Under the pieces are notes generated by a model, which did no database searches, had not been told where the DNA came from, and was given only the letters and a program-made list of their open reading frames with translations. Position numbers and translations under genes: made by a program. Positions 8,229 to 17,216 of a stretch of DNA of 64,000 nucleotides are shown in pieces (the first letter of the stretch is position 1; each line of letters opens with the position of its first letter). This DNA is from Arthrobacter alkaliphilus (lineage in GTDB: Bacteria > Actinomycetota > Actinomycetes > Actinomycetales > Micrococcaceae): the NCBI RefSeq assembly GCF_021483235.1, contig NZ_JAKEEC010000001.1, forward strand, positions 62,285 through 126,284. The letters are read 5' to 3'.

Positions 8229-8791
8229 GCGCGTCCGCCGTCGCCCTCGGCGCCGGACGCAGGGGCAACGGCCCAATCGCCGCTCTTTCCGCCGCTCTTC
8301 GCCAGTACCTGGATGTTGCTGATCACGGCGTGCTTATCCACAGCCTTGATCATGTCGTAGACGCTCAATGCGGCGACGGAGGCAGCAGTCAGGGCTTCCA
8401 TTTCCACGCCCGTGACGCCTTTGGTCTTGACTGTCGCCATGACGGCTACGGTGTCCCGGCCGAGTTCAAAATCCACCGTGACCTTCGAAATCGGCAGCGG
8501 GTGGCACAGCGGGATGAGATCGGGGGTCTTCTTCGCCGCCATGATCCCGGCAACGCGTGCGACGGCGAGGGCATCGCCCTTGGGAAGCTCACCGGCACCA
8601 AGCAGGGCGAGGACCTCCACGGTGCTGTGGACCGTGGCGGTGGCCGTGGCCTCGCGCGTGGTCACGGCCTTTCCGGAGACGTCCACCATCTGGGCCGTTC
8701 CATCTTGGCGCAAATGCGTGAGGGCGCCGCCATCTTGGCGCAAATGCGTGAGGGCGCCGCCAATGTCTTGAGTGTCATTCACAACATCCAT
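8225..8791 (-). CDS. moaC: Cyclic pyranopterin monophosphate synthase MoaC
   Basis: Converts the MoaA product to cyclic pyranopterin monophosphate, the first stable Moco intermediate. 188 residues, about 20-30 longer than usual. Family motifs present are [27 protein letters not shown] and [13 protein letters not shown]. Near the N-terminus [10 protein letters not shown] occurs twice in a row, encoded by a perfect 30-bp tandem duplication (8701-8760) that keeps the frame. The single form of this segment fits the usual MoaC start, so one copy is extra. The ATG at 8791 overlaps the moeA 3' end by 13 nt. Confidence 0.94.
   Translation of the reverse strand: MDVVNDTQDIGGALTHLRQDGGALTHLRQDGTAQMVDVSGKAVTTREATATATVHSTVEVLALLGAGELPKGDALAVARVAGIMAAKKTPDLIPLCHPLPISKVTVDFELGRDTVAVMATVKTKGVTGVEMEALTAASVAALSVYDMIKAVDKHAVISNIQVLAKSGGKSGDWAVAPASGAEGDGGRA
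8701..8760. repeat. Perfect 30-bp tandem duplication inside moaC
   Basis: Positions 8701-8730 and 8731-8760 are identical. The unit is 30 bp, so the frame is kept and ten residues are duplicated near the N-terminus of MoaC. No other copy of the unit was noticed in the window. Confidence 0.97.
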
Positions 8792-9999
8792 ACTTCCACT
8801 TCCGCGCCGGCGTCGAGTTCCAAGACGTCCGCGGGCACGTGGACCAGCGCGTTCGAGTTGGCCAAAGCGTGGATGAGGTGTGAACCGGCGCCGCCCTCCA
8901 GCCGCACCGTTCCGCCCGGAAGCAGGGTGCCGCGGCGGACCTGGTGCTTGCCCGCGGGCGAGGTCAAGGATTCGGCAAGCCGCGCCCGGAAAGCCGGCCG
9001 TGGAGCCGGGCTTCCGACGACGGCGGCGAGCGCCGGGCGAAGGAACATTTCGAATGAGACCAGGCAACTCACCGGGTTGCCGGGAAACCCGAGGAAGGGG
9101 ACGCCGTCGAACGTTCCGATCCCTTGGGGGCCACCCGGTTGCATGGCAACGGACACGAACTCGACCGCTTGGCCTTCCATCGCCTGCCGGACCACTTCGT
9201 AGGCGCCCTTGCTCACTCCCCCGGTGCTGACAATGAGGTCGACGGTCCGGCTTCGGCTGCGGAGGAGTGCCAATAGTTCGGCGGGATCGTCGCTGCTGAT
9301 GCCGGTCCTCGTGACGTCGAGGCCGGACTGAATCATGGCGGCTTCGAGCAGGGTCCCATTGGAGTCGTAGATCTTGCCTGGCGGCAGGGGCGCACCGGGT
9401 TCGACCACTTCATCGCCCGTGGTCACCAGGAGCACCCGCACCGGCGTGCGTACCTCGACGGCGGTCATCCCCAATGCCGCGAGCAGCCCCAATTGCCCGG
9501 GCCCCAGGATGGTTCCTGCGCGCAAGGCAACGGTTCCAGCGGCGATGTCGCTGCCGGCGTCGCGGACAAAGGTCCCCGGCCCGGTAGTCGGAAGACGGAC
9601 GGTTGCTGCCACGCCGGGGGCGGGAAAGACATCAGGCAGTGCCTGTTCGATCGGCACGACGGCGTCGGCACCCTCCGGCATCATGGCACCGGTCATGATC
9701 GGGGCTGCGGTGCCGGGCCCAAGCATGGCCGGTGCCGCGCCTGCCGGGACCGGGTCCACGACCGCCAGCTCCGCACCGGCGTCGCTCCCTGCGTAGGGGG
9801 CCAAGTCGGCTGAGCGGACGGCAAACCCGTCCATCTGGGAGTTGGCGAACGGCGGCAGGCTGAGCGGAGCCAGGACGTCGTCGGCCAGTACCCTCCCGAG
9901 CGTCCCCATCAGCGGCAGCTTTTCGGTGCCTTTCGCGTCCGCGAGGCCGGATAGCAACTCCTGTACGGCTTGGCGGTGCGCTGCGACGGATCGTGCCAC
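8779..9999 (-). CDS. moeA: Molybdopterin molybdotransferase MoeA
   Basis: Inserts molybdate into adenylated molybdopterin. 406 residues. Domain order is typical: N-terminal MoeA segment with [16 protein letters not shown], the MoCF domain with [17 protein letters not shown] and [13 protein letters not shown], then [18 protein letters not shown] and a small C-terminal beta domain. It starts with GTG at 9999 preceded by GGAGGAA. It is in the same operon as the sulfite-oxidase-type enzyme (46-nt gap), so cofactor assembly and an enzyme that needs the cofactor are expressed together. Confidence 0.96.
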   Translation of the reverse strand: MARSVAAHRQAVQELLSGLADAKGTEKLPLMGTLGRVLADDVLAPLSLPPFANSQMDGFAVRSADLAPYAGSDAGAELAVVDPVPAGAAPAMLGPGTAAPIMTGAMMPEGADAVVPIEQALPDVFPAPGVAATVRLPTTGPGTFVRDAGSDIAAGTVALRAGTILGPGQLGLLAALGMTAVEVRTPVRVLLVTTGDEVVEPGAPLPPGKIYDSNGTLLEAAMIQSGLDVTRTGISSDDPAELLALLRSRSRTVDLIVSTGGVSKGAYEVVRQAMEGQAVEFVSVAMQPGGPQGIGTFDGVPFLGFPGNPVSCLVSFEMFLRPALAAVVGSPAPRPAFRARLAESLTSPAGKHQVRRGTLLPGGTVRLEGGAGSHLIHALANSNALVHVPADVLELDAGAEVEVWML

Positions 10000-10045
10000 G
10001 AAAGTTCCTCCCGGATCGGTTCGCTCGGACCTTCACAGCTTAATG

Positions 10046-11605
10046 TCAGTTGGCGGTGACATGGATGGTGTGGAACCCCGTGGCGCCGTCCGGGGCTACG
10101 GGTGTTCGGGCCTCGGGCTGCGGCGTACCGGTGGCATCGGTGGCGCGGACCTGGACTTCGTGGTTCCCGGGGCCCAACTCAAGTGCCAGCTGCCATTGGT
10201 ACCAGGTGTCCGAGGAGATCCCCGGCGCGAGCTTGGCTTCCTGCCAGCTGCCGCGGTCGACGCGCAACTCGACGCGGGAAACGCCGCGGTGTTGAGCCCA
10301 GGCGACACCGCCGAACTGGACCGTTCCGGCCTTGACCGAGCGGCCGTCCCGGGGCACGTCAATGCGGGACTGCGTCTTGATGGGACCGTGATCGCTCCAA
10401 CCCCGCGGCACCCAGTAGCCCTGGTCATCGGCGAAACGCGTGACCTTCAATTCGGTCAGCCATTTGGTGGCCGAAACATATCCGTAGAGGCCCGGGACGA
10501 CCATCCGGACGGGGAAGCCGTGCTCCAGCGGCAGGGGTTCGCCGTTCATTCCGACGGCGAGTATCGCGTCCCGATTGTCTGTGAGCGCTTCCAGGGGTGT
10601 TCCGGCGGTCCAGCCGTCGGTGCTGCGGGAGAGCACCATGTCAGCCCCGGCCTTGGGTCCGGCCATGGCGAGGAGTTCGCGGACCGGCCAGCCCAGCCAG
10701 AGGGCGTTGCCGATCAGGTCTCCGCCGACTTCATTCGACACGCACGCGATGGTCACGTGACGCTCGATCATCGGCTTCGTCAGCAGGGTGGCGAAATCCA
10801 AGGTGACTTCGTGTTCCACCATGCCGGTTACCTTGAGGGTCCAGTCCGGTGGATTCACTGCAGGCGGGATCAGCGCGGTGTCGATCCGGTAGAAATCGGG
10901 GTTGGGCGTGACGAGCGGCTTCAGTCCGTCCAAGGTAAGGGCTGCGCCGTCGGGAACCTTTTGCGGCGGCGTCACCGGAGCAGGGAGCACCACCGTTCGA
11001 CGGAAATCGGATGCCACCGTTCCCGCCCTGCGCACGAGCTCCGTGACGATCCCTGCTGCCGCCGCTGCTATCGCGGTTCCACCAAGCAACTGCATAAAGC
11101 TCCGGCGCGCCAGCGGCATGCCGCTTGCTTCGGGTACGGGCCGCCAGGTGTCCAGCCGCTGGACGAGGAGCCGAAGGAAAAGCATGGTAACGATCGTGGC
11201 CACGACGGGTGCGATTGCCGCTGTGGCCGCGGCCTGGGCACGCGTCAGCACGGCAGCCAGCCCTGCCGCGCCGGCGAGCAAGGCGAGCGCCAGCCCCGCT
11301 CCTTTCCGCCGATACTCCAGGAGCCCCGCTACCGCGGCGAGGACCAGGGTCACCAGGGCAATGCTGACGATCAGCGCAAGTTTGTCGGCGGTGCCGAAAA
11401 GGCTGACAGCCAGCTCCTTCGCCCAACCCGGCACGGCGTCGATCACCACCCCGCCCAACGCGGTGACGGGCGAGACGGAAGGGCTCAGGAACGCGGCCAA
11501 CAACTCGCCGGCCGCCACCCCGAGTCCGATGGCCACGACACCGGATGCGGCTGCCCACCGGAGGGCCGTCCTGGTGGTGGCTTTCTTCGAAGTGGTACCG
11601 CTCAT
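10046..11605 (-). CDS. Membrane-anchored sulfite-oxidase-type molybdopterin oxidoreductase
   Basis: 519 residues. Four hydrophobic segments (about 15-38, 74-96, 102-122, 128-147) are followed by PLARRSFMQLLGG at 164-176, a twin-arginine-like motif in front of a fifth hydrophobic segment (about 172-192). The extracytoplasmic part has the oxidoreductase molybdopterin-binding fold with ITIACVSN-like Cys288 (HVTIACVSNEVGGDLIG), the expected Mo ligand of the sulfite oxidase/YedY family, and a C-terminal dimerisation (Mo-co_dimer) domain from about residue 425. No heme-binding domain is present. Substrate unknown. The ATG at 11605 overlaps the kinase stop; moeA, moaC, moaB and moaE follow. Confidence 0.9.
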   Translation of the reverse strand: MSGTTSKKATTRTALRWAAASGVVAIGLGVAAGELLAAFLSPSVSPVTALGGVVIDAVPGWAKELAVSLFGTADKLALIVSIALVTLVLAAVAGLLEYRRKGAGLALALLAGAAGLAAVLTRAQAAATAAIAPVVATIVTMLFLRLLVQRLDTWRPVPEASGMPLARRSFMQLLGGTAIAAAAAGIVTELVRRAGTVASDFRRTVVLPAPVTPPQKVPDGAALTLDGLKPLVTPNPDFYRIDTALIPPAVNPPDWTLKVTGMVEHEVTLDFATLLTKPMIERHVTIACVSNEVGGDLIGNALWLGWPVRELLAMAGPKAGADMVLSRSTDGWTAGTPLEALTDNRDAILAVGMNGEPLPLEHGFPVRMVVPGLYGYVSATKWLTELKVTRFADDQGYWVPRGWSDHGPIKTQSRIDVPRDGRSVKAGTVQFGGVAWAQHRGVSRVELRVDRGSWQEAKLAPGISSDTWYQWQLALELGPGNHEVQVRATDATGTPQPEARTPVAPDGATGFHTIHVTAN

Positions 11606-12867
11606 GGCCTGCCTGCCTGCTTGGCGCTCTCCTGCGGAACGGTGTCCGCGTGAACTGTCTGTGTCGGACGTCCGTCGGCGCGGGACGGTGCGTGTGCACC
11701 GGAGGGAAGGCGGAGCGTGAATCGGCAGCCCTCGCCGTCGTTCGCCACCGTGACCGTGCCGCCATGCGCCTTCACGATGCCCGCCACCATGCTGAGCCCA
11801 ACGCCTGCCCCGCTGTAGCGCGGGGGACCCCCTTCGACTGGCTTTCCCGCTCCCCGGGAACGGTCCTTTTGCCAGCCGGTCTCGAAAACGTGGGCTAGAT
11901 CCTCCTCGTCGATGCCTCCGCAGCTGTCGACGACGTCGACGACGGCGTCGCTTCCGTCCCGTCCGACGCGGACCATGACCCCGCCGCCGGGCCGGCTGTA
12001 GATGACCGCGTTCAGCAGCACGTTCCGGACGGCCCTCCCCAGGCTCGGGCCGTCCGCGACGGCCATGCACTCCCGGTCGCCGCCGCCGTCGAGCCGGATG
12101 CCACGTTGGGCTGCGAGGGGGGTGAGATCGGCCAGGGCGTCGCTCACCAGGTCGTAGAGGTCGAGGGATTCCGCGCTCAAGCGGAGCGTTCCCGCCTGGA
12201 TTTTGGACAGTTCCAAAAGGTCGTTGACCATGACCGCCATCTGGTCCGTCTGGGCGATGATCTTGCGATAGTACGCGGGGATGTCGGACGCCATGCCGTC
12301 TTCGAGGGCTTCGGCCATGGCCCGCATGCTGGCCAAGGGGGTGCGGAGGTCATGTGAGATCCACGAGACCAGCTCGCGGCGCGCGGTTTCGACGGCGGCC
12401 TCCCGCCGACGGGATTCCTCGAGTTTGATGCTGCTCGCTTCGAGTTCCTGCGCGAGCTGGGCGAGCTCTGAGTTCATTGCCGGCCCGGCCCGCCGCGATC
12501 CCGATTGCGGCAGGAACGAGCCATCGAGGGCTTCGCCGCTGCCAAGGCGCCGCGTTGCTGCGACGAGCCGGATGGCGTTGCGGGAAACCCCGGCTCCGAG
12601 AACCAGGGAAATCGCGATCGCCACCGCCGAGGCTACCCCGAGGATGTACCACATGACTTCGAGGTCTGTGGCCGAGATGAACATCGCATTGAAGGCGCTC
12701 ACCATCCCCGCGACGAGAACAGCGACGGTGGCCACCACCACGAGGCAAATCTGGACCAGGATCGACGCGCCGCGCAGGAATCGCAGCAAGGCCAGGGTCA
12801 AGGCGCCGATCAGGACCGCCCACAACAGCATCCAGCCCAGGATCGTGAACATTTCAGCTGGCTGCAT
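11602..12867 (-). CDS. Sensor histidine kinase (HisKA type)
   Basis: 421 residues from the ATG at 12867, which has AAGGA 8 nt upstream; an ATG at 12873 in the same frame is possible. Three hydrophobic segments (about 8-30, 36-58, 72-94) are followed by a HAMP-like linker. The H-box is SWISHDLRTPLASMRAMAE with His172; the ATPase part has NVLLNAVIYSRPGG, DSCGGI and YSGAGVGLSMVAGIV. The start overlaps the response-regulator gene by 14 nt and the stop overlaps the oxidoreductase start by 4 nt. It has almost no extracytoplasmic loop, so sensing is probably within the membrane or through a partner. Confidence 0.94.
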   Translation of the reverse strand: MQPAEMFTILGWMLLWAVLIGALTLALLRFLRGASILVQICLVVVATVAVLVAGMVSAFNAMFISATDLEVMWYILGVASAVAIAISLVLGAGVSRNAIRLVAATRRLGSGEALDGSFLPQSGSRRAGPAMNSELAQLAQELEASSIKLEESRRREAAVETARRELVSWISHDLRTPLASMRAMAEALEDGMASDIPAYYRKIIAQTDQMAVMVNDLLELSKIQAGTLRLSAESLDLYDLVSDALADLTPLAAQRGIRLDGGGDRECMAVADGPSLGRAVRNVLLNAVIYSRPGGGVMVRVGRDGSDAVVDVVDSCGGIDEEDLAHVFETGWQKDRSRGAGKPVEGGPPRYSGAGVGLSMVAGIVKAHGGTVTVANDGEGCRFTLRLPSGAHAPSRADGRPTQTVHADTVPQESAKQAGRP

Positions 12868-13603
12868 GTCCATTTTCCTTCGCGTCCTTCGCGTCCTTGG
12901 CGTCAAACCGGTAGCCGACGCCCCAGACCGTCTTGAGAAGCACCGGAGTGGTGGGGTTGTCCTCGATCTTTTCGCGCAAGCGACGGACGTGGACGGTCAC
13001 CGTGGACAAGTCGCCGAAGTCCCAACCCCACACCGCCTTGATGAGATCCTCGCGGCTGAACACCTGATTGGGACGGCGGAGCAGGAACGCCAGCAGATCG
13101 AACTCACGCGCCGTCAGCATGAGCGGCTTGCCGTCCTGGAGCACCGTGCGCGAGGCGGGATCCAACTCGAAACCTGCGAGCTCCACGGCCGGCTCCGGGC
13201 TGAATTCCCGGATGCTCCGCCGCAAGACGGACTTCACGCGGAGGACCAACTCGCGGGGTGAGAAGGGCTTGGTGACGTAATCGTCCGCTCCGCTTTCCAA
13301 GCCCAGGATCCGGTCGTCTTCCGTGCCGAGGGCGGTCACCATGATGATGGGGACGCTCATGGCCAAGCGCAGCCTGCGGCACACTTCCACGCCGTCGAGT
13401 CCGGGCAGCATCCGGTCCAGGATGACAAGGTCGGGCCGCCTGGCGGCCGCGAGGCTCAGCGCGGTGAACCCGTCCCCCGCGAGATCCACCTGGAAGCCTG
13501 CCTGGACCAAGTAGTCCCGGACGACGTCGGCGATGGTCTGTTCGTCCTCGACCAGCAGAATGCGGCGATTGCCGACGTCGGCCGCGTGCGGGGCGGGCTG
13601 CAT
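12854..13603 (-). CDS. OmpR/PhoB-family response regulator
   Basis: 249 residues. Receiver domain with Asp20/Glu21 and phosphoacceptor Asp63 in LVILDRMLPGLDG, Lys in YVTKPF, then a winged-helix output domain ending TVTVHVRRLREKIEDNP and VWGVGYRF. The C-terminus carries the short repeat DAKDAKDAK. The start is the ATG at 13603 with GAAGGTG 5 nt upstream; a TATGCT -10 candidate lies 12 nt before the ATG. It is the first gene of the operon that includes the kinase, the oxidoreductase and four Moco genes. moaA is divergent, with a 178-bp shared control region. Confidence 0.95.
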   Translation of the reverse strand: MQPAPHAADVGNRRILLVEDEQTIADVVRDYLVQAGFQVDLAGDGFTALSLAAARRPDLVILDRMLPGLDGVEVCRRLRLAMSVPIIMVTALGTEDDRILGLESGADDYVTKPFSPRELVLRVKSVLRRSIREFSPEPAVELAGFELDPASRTVLQDGKPLMLTAREFDLLAFLLRRPNQVFSREDLIKAVWGWDFGDLSTVTVHVRRLREKIEDNPTTPVLLKTVWGVGYRFDAKDAKDAKENGHAAS

Positions 13604-13769
13604 ATTCACACCTTCAGCATAGGTTCGCGACGCGCCGGCGGTACGGGATCCGGACGTCCACGGACCAACCGTATGCATTCCGTAAGAAGTCATGCCTTGC
13701 GTTGGTGTCCATGGGCGTGGATCACGATCATGACCGGTGGCCGATATCACGTCCGGGCCCTGCCTGGCG

Positions 13770-13775
13770 TAGCCT
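13770..13775 (+). promoter_or_regulatory. -10 box, leaderless moaA promoter
   Basis: TAGCCT lies 6 nt before the moaA ATG with no ribosome site between. This position fits transcription starting at the start codon. No convincing -35 hexamer is seen. Confidence 0.55.
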
Positions 13776-13781
13776 GAACCC

Positions 13782-14912
13782 ATGAGTGTTCAGCTAGGCA
13801 TGCCGTTGCCCCCAAGGGGCGACGGGACGGGAGGCAGCCTGCCTGCTCCCCCGCCGCGCCCTGCCGGAACTCCATCCGGCCTGTTCGACCGTTACGGGCG
13901 CCGGGCTACCGACATGCGCCTGTCCCTAACGGACAAATGCAATCTGCGCTGCACCTACTGCATGCCGGCCGAGGGCCTGGAATGGTTGTCCAAGCAGGCT
14001 GTGATGACGGGCGCCGAGATTGTCCGCTTGGTGCGGATCGGCGTCGAACAACTGGGGGTACGCGAACTTCGCCTCACGGGAGGCGAGCCCCTGGTCCGCG
14101 CCGATCTGGTGGACATCATTGCGAGCCTCCGGGAGGCGCATCCCGAGCTGCCGATCTCCATGACCACCAATGGGGTCGGGCTGGACAAAATAGCGGCGGC
14201 GCTGAAGGAAGCAGGGCTCACCCGCATCAACGTCTCCCTCGACTCCCTGCACGAAGAAACGTTCGCGAAGCTGACCCGCCGGCCTTTCCTGGACAAGGTA
14301 CTGGCCGGCGTCGATGCTGCCTGGGCCGCGGGGCTGGGCCCGGTCAAGATCAATGCCGTCCTCATGCGCGGAATCAACGACACCGAGTCCCCCGACCTCC
14401 TGGCCTGGGCGTTGGAGCGCGGCTATGAACTGCGCTTCATCGAGCAAATGCCGCTGGACGCCGATCACGGCTGGACCCGGAAGGACATGATCACCGCAGC
14501 CGAGATCCGCGAACTGCTTTCACCCGACTTCGCGCTGAGCCCGGACCCGCGCGAACGCGACGGCGCACCGGCAGAGCGGTTTGAAGTACGACGCCGGGAC
14601 CAGGCATCCGGGGAAGCGAAGGGTCCGCTCCTGGGCACCGTCGGCATCATCGCCTCGGTCACCGAACCGTTCTGTTCAGATTGCCGGCGCACAAGGATCA
14701 CCGCCGAAGGCAAGATCATGAGCTGCTTGTTCTCCCGCGAAGAATTCGACCTGCTCGGCTTGCTTCGGGAGGGAGCGGGCGATCAGGAACTCGCCCGACG
14801 CTGGCAGGACGCCATGTGGATCAAACCCAAAGCACACGGCATGGACCACACCGGCCTCGGCACCCCCGACTTCGTCCAGCCGGACCGCAGCATGAGCGCG
14901 ATCGGAGGCTAA
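13782..14912 (+). CDS. moaA: GTP 3',8-cyclase MoaA
   Basis: Radical-SAM enzyme that starts molybdenum cofactor synthesis from GTP. 376 residues. The N-terminal SAM cluster is C53-x3-C57-x2-C60 (CNLRCTYC). The C-terminal substrate cluster is C298-x2-C301-x13-C315. The protein ends in Gly-Gly, which MoaA needs for activity. The first ~35 residues are a Pro/Gly-rich extension before the usual start (FDRYGRRATDMRLSLTDKCN). The start follows a leaderless-type promoter. moaD follows, with its ribosome site embedded in the final moaA codons. Confidence 0.97.
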   Translation: MSVQLGMPLPPRGDGTGGSLPAPPPRPAGTPSGLFDRYGRRATDMRLSLTDKCNLRCTYCMPAEGLEWLSKQAVMTGAEIVRLVRIGVEQLGVRELRLTGGEPLVRADLVDIIASLREAHPELPISMTTNGVGLDKIAAALKEAGLTRINVSLDSLHEETFAKLTRRPFLDKVLAGVDAAWAAGLGPVKINAVLMRGINDTESPDLLAWALERGYELRFIEQMPLDADHGWTRKDMITAAEIRELLSPDFALSPDPRERDGAPAERFEVRRRDQASGEAKGPLLGTVGIIASVTEPFCSDCRRTRITAEGKIMSCLFSREEFDLLGLLREGAGDQELARRWQDAMWIKPKAHGMDHTGLGTPDFVQPDRSMSAIGG

Positions 14913-14916
14913 GACT

Positions 14917-15183
14917 TTGCTCGTCAGATACTTCGCTGCAGCGCGCGCCGCGGCAGGCGTCGAAGAGGAACGCCACGATCTCCCGGACGGAACCAGCCTG
15001 GACGGACTGATCGCGGCCGTGCTCGCCGTCGAACGTCCGGAATCACCGGCCGGCACGCCGCCCCTGGCCCGGATCATCCAGCGCAGCAGCTTCCTGCGCA
15101 ACGAGATAGCGGTCCGCGACCATTCGGCCGCTCTCGGTGCGGACGACGTCGTCGACGTCCTCCCGCCGTTTGCCGGGGGCTGA
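14917..15183 (+). CDS. moaD: Molybdopterin synthase sulfur carrier subunit MoaD
   Basis: 88-residue ubiquitin-like protein whose C-terminal Gly-Gly (PPFAGG) is thiocarboxylated and feeds sulfur to MoaE. It begins with TTG at 14917; GGAGG lies 9 nt upstream and is formed by the codons for the terminal Gly-Gly of MoaA, so translation is coupled. LVRYFAAARAAAG at the start and DVVDVLPPFAGG at the end are typical of the family. Confidence 0.95.
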   Translation: MLVRYFAAARAAAGVEEERHDLPDGTSLDGLIAAVLAVERPESPAGTPPLARIIQRSSFLRNEIAVRDHSAALGADDVVDVLPPFAGG

Positions 15184-15218
15184 GCCGGCCACGCTGTGGG
15201 TGCTGGACGCGCCGAGTG

Positions 15219-15680
15219 TCAGACGCGCCTGCAGACGGAGACCATGAACGGGCTGAACGCCGGGGCATCCCCGAGCCTCAGTTCCGCGGTGTGGGTCAGC
15301 AAGCCGCCCTCCACTTTGAAGGTGTGGCGCGCGGTCCCGCGAGGGCTGCGCCGCTCAAACCTCAGTGTGCCGTCTTGCCAATCACCCCGGGCCGGAGCTT
15401 CCGGTGGCCGGCCCATGCTGTCCACGTAGTACCAGAGGGTGTCCCCGTGGTCCGGGTCAACGGCAAAGACGCCGTGCCCCTCGAAGTGGCTGCCGTCGGG
15501 CTCAATGTGCCGGTAGCTCTGTACCAAGGCGTAGCCGCCCGCCGCGCGTGAGAAGGTCATCTCGGCGTCGGCGGTCCGGGCCGGTCCCCACGGCGAGGCC
15601 GCGAGCTCGGTAGTCCCCCGCCAATGGCCAAGGAACGCCTCCAAGGCAGTGTGTGCATGACTCTTCGATGGCTCGTTCAT
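15219..15680 (-). CDS. DUF1579-type protein
   Basis: 153 residues. ALEAFLGHWRGTTELAASPWGP, YRHIEPDGSHFEGHGVFAVD and the beta-strand-rich C-terminal part match the lipocalin-like DUF1579 family, which has no established function. The ATG at 15680 is used; no strong ribosome site is visible. A long inverted repeat (15695-15736) begins 14 nt upstream and may be its operator or the terminator of the upstream peptidase gene. It converges with moaD (35-nt gap). Confidence 0.8.
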   Translation of the reverse strand: MNEPSKSHAHTALEAFLGHWRGTTELAASPWGPARTADAEMTFSRAAGGYALVQSYRHIEPDGSHFEGHGVFAVDPDHGDTLWYYVDSMGRPPEAPARGDWQDGTLRFERRSPRGTARHTFKVEGGLLTHTAELRLGDAPAFSPFMVSVCRRV

Positions 15681-15694
15681 GGCGACACCCGCTC

Positions 15695-15736
15695 GATCGG
15701 GAACACGATGGATATGTCACCATCATGTTCCCGATC
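15695..15736. repeat. 17-bp-arm inverted repeat upstream of the DUF1579 gene
   Basis: Arm GATCGGGAACACGATGG (15695-15711) pairs with CCATCATGTTCCCGATC (15720-15736) across an 8-nt loop, with one mismatch that would be a G-U pair in one strand's RNA. It lies between the M16 peptidase stop (15763) and the DUF1579 start (15680). No T-tract follows, so an operator or attenuator is as likely as a terminator. Confidence 0.75.
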
Positions 15737-15762
15737 CAGTGGGCGCGTCCAGCCTCCCCCCG

Positions 15763-17106
15763 CTAGAGCTCGAAGGTCTCGGTTTCCTCGAAGGGCCCGA
15801 CGACGGTCACGGTGCGGGGCGCCGCGGCGAGCACCCGGGCAAGTTCCTGGACCTGTTCTGCCGTGACGGCTTTGATGCGTTCCAGCGTTTCGTCAATGTC
15901 CTGGAACTCCCCGGACACGAGCTCGGCGCGGCCGAGGCGGGACATCCGGGAACCAGTGTCTTCGAGGGCCAGGACGATCCCGCCGCACAACTGTCCCACG
16001 GCCTTGCGCAGTTCCTCGTCCGTGATGCCGTCGGCGGCGAGCTTGTCCAGTTCGGCGCCGAGGAGTTCCAGGACCTGCTTGACCTTCGATGGCGTGCAGC
16101 CAGCGTACATGCCGAAGTAGCCGGCGTCAGCATAGGCCGAGGCGAAGGAATAGGTGGAATAGACGAGGCCCCTCTTTTCCCGGATCTCCTGGAAGAGCCG
16201 TGAGGACATGCCGCCGCCAAGGACCGCGTTCAGCACGCTCATCACGAAGCGCCGATCGTCGGTGGCCACGATCGAGGGGCAGCCCATGATGATGTTGGCC
16301 TGTTCCACGGGACGCTTGATCACGTGCAGCCCCGCGGTACCCGTGATGTCCGCCGGTTCGGTGGTGCGGCGCTCGACGGGAGCGGCATTGTCCTTCAGCT
16401 CCCACCCTGCCGTCCGCAAGGCCTCGAGCACGAGGCGGCACACGACGTCGTGGTCCAGGCCGCCCGCGGCCGTGATGACGATTTCGTCCGGCCGGTAGTA
16501 GCGCTGGTAATGTGCCCACACGGAATCGCGGGATACGGCCCTGATAGCGGCAGGGGTGCCGCCGATCGGTCGTCCGAGCGGATGCACACCGAGGACCGCG
16601 GCGACGAAGTTTTCATGTGCGACGTCGGTGGGGTCATCGCTGTCCATCGCGATTTCCTCAAGGATGACGTCGCGTTCCTGTTCAAGTTCCGCAGGGTCCA
16701 GCACGGCACCGGTGATCATGTCGGCAATGACATCGATGGCCATCGGAAGATCGGTGTCCAGCACGCGGGCAAAGTAGCACGTGCTTTCCTTCGCGGTGGC
16801 CGCGTTCGATTCACCACCGACTTCGTCGAACGCAGAAGCGATCTCCAAGGCTGTGCGTCGTTTGGTGCCTTTGAACAGGAGGTGCTCAAGGAAGTGGGTG
16901 GAGCCGTGCTGGCCTTCCGCCTCGTCACGGGAACCGACGCCCACCCAGAATCCAATGGTTGCCGAACGCTGCCCGGGCATGGCCTCTGTGAGCACCCGGA
17001 CGCCGCCCGGCAGCACCGAACGCCGGACAACGGCGCCGCCGTCGACACCATGGATCAAGTCGCCGCCGGGCACGGTCTGCGCCAGCGGGAGGGGTACGAC
17101 AGTCAT
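15763..17106 (-). CDS. M16 family zinc metallopeptidase
   Basis: 447 residues, pitrilysin/processing-peptidase type. The inverted zinc motif H71-x2-E74-H75 is in STHFLEHLLFKGT, with the further ligand glutamate expected in the ERDVILEEI region about 75 residues on. EVGGESNAATAKESTCYFARV and the second M16 half with GGMSSRLFQEIREKRGLVYS are typical. It lies downstream of pnp on the same strand, a common actinobacterial arrangement. The ATG at 17106 has AAAGG just upstream; a TTG one codon earlier is less likely. Substrates unknown. Confidence 0.93.
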   Translation of the reverse strand: MTVVPLPLAQTVPGGDLIHGVDGGAVVRRSVLPGGVRVLTEAMPGQRSATIGFWVGVGSRDEAEGQHGSTHFLEHLLFKGTKRRTALEIASAFDEVGGESNAATAKESTCYFARVLDTDLPMAIDVIADMITGAVLDPAELEQERDVILEEIAMDSDDPTDVAHENFVAAVLGVHPLGRPIGGTPAAIRAVSRDSVWAHYQRYYRPDEIVITAAGGLDHDVVCRLVLEALRTAGWELKDNAAPVERRTTEPADITGTAGLHVIKRPVEQANIIMGCPSIVATDDRRFVMSVLNAVLGGGMSSRLFQEIREKRGLVYSTYSFASAYADAGYFGMYAGCTPSKVKQVLELLGAELDKLAADGITDEELRKAVGQLCGGIVLALEDTGSRMSRLGRAELVSGEFQDIDETLERIKAVTAEQVQELARVLAAAPRTVTVVGPFEETETFEL

Positions 17107-17173
17107 CAAGACCTTTCAGTTCTGCGGGACATCTGGTGCCAAATCTGGCTGCAATCGTACCAGCGGGCAGATC

Positions 17174-17199
17174 GCCCATTGGGCGGGAGCCCAATGGGC
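17174..17199 (-). other. Hairpin between pnp and the M16 gene
   Basis: GCCCATTGGGC (17174-17184) pairs perfectly with GCCCAATGGGC (17189-17199) around the loop GGGA. It follows the longer palindrome on the pnp side. No T-run follows on the minus strand, so it may be a processing or stability element rather than a terminator. Confidence 0.75.
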
Positions 17200-17216
17200 A
17201 CATGGCTGTTAAACCG

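Noticed and set aside
8701..8760. Start of a CRISPR-like repeat array
   Set aside because: Only two units without spacers, in frame inside moaC.
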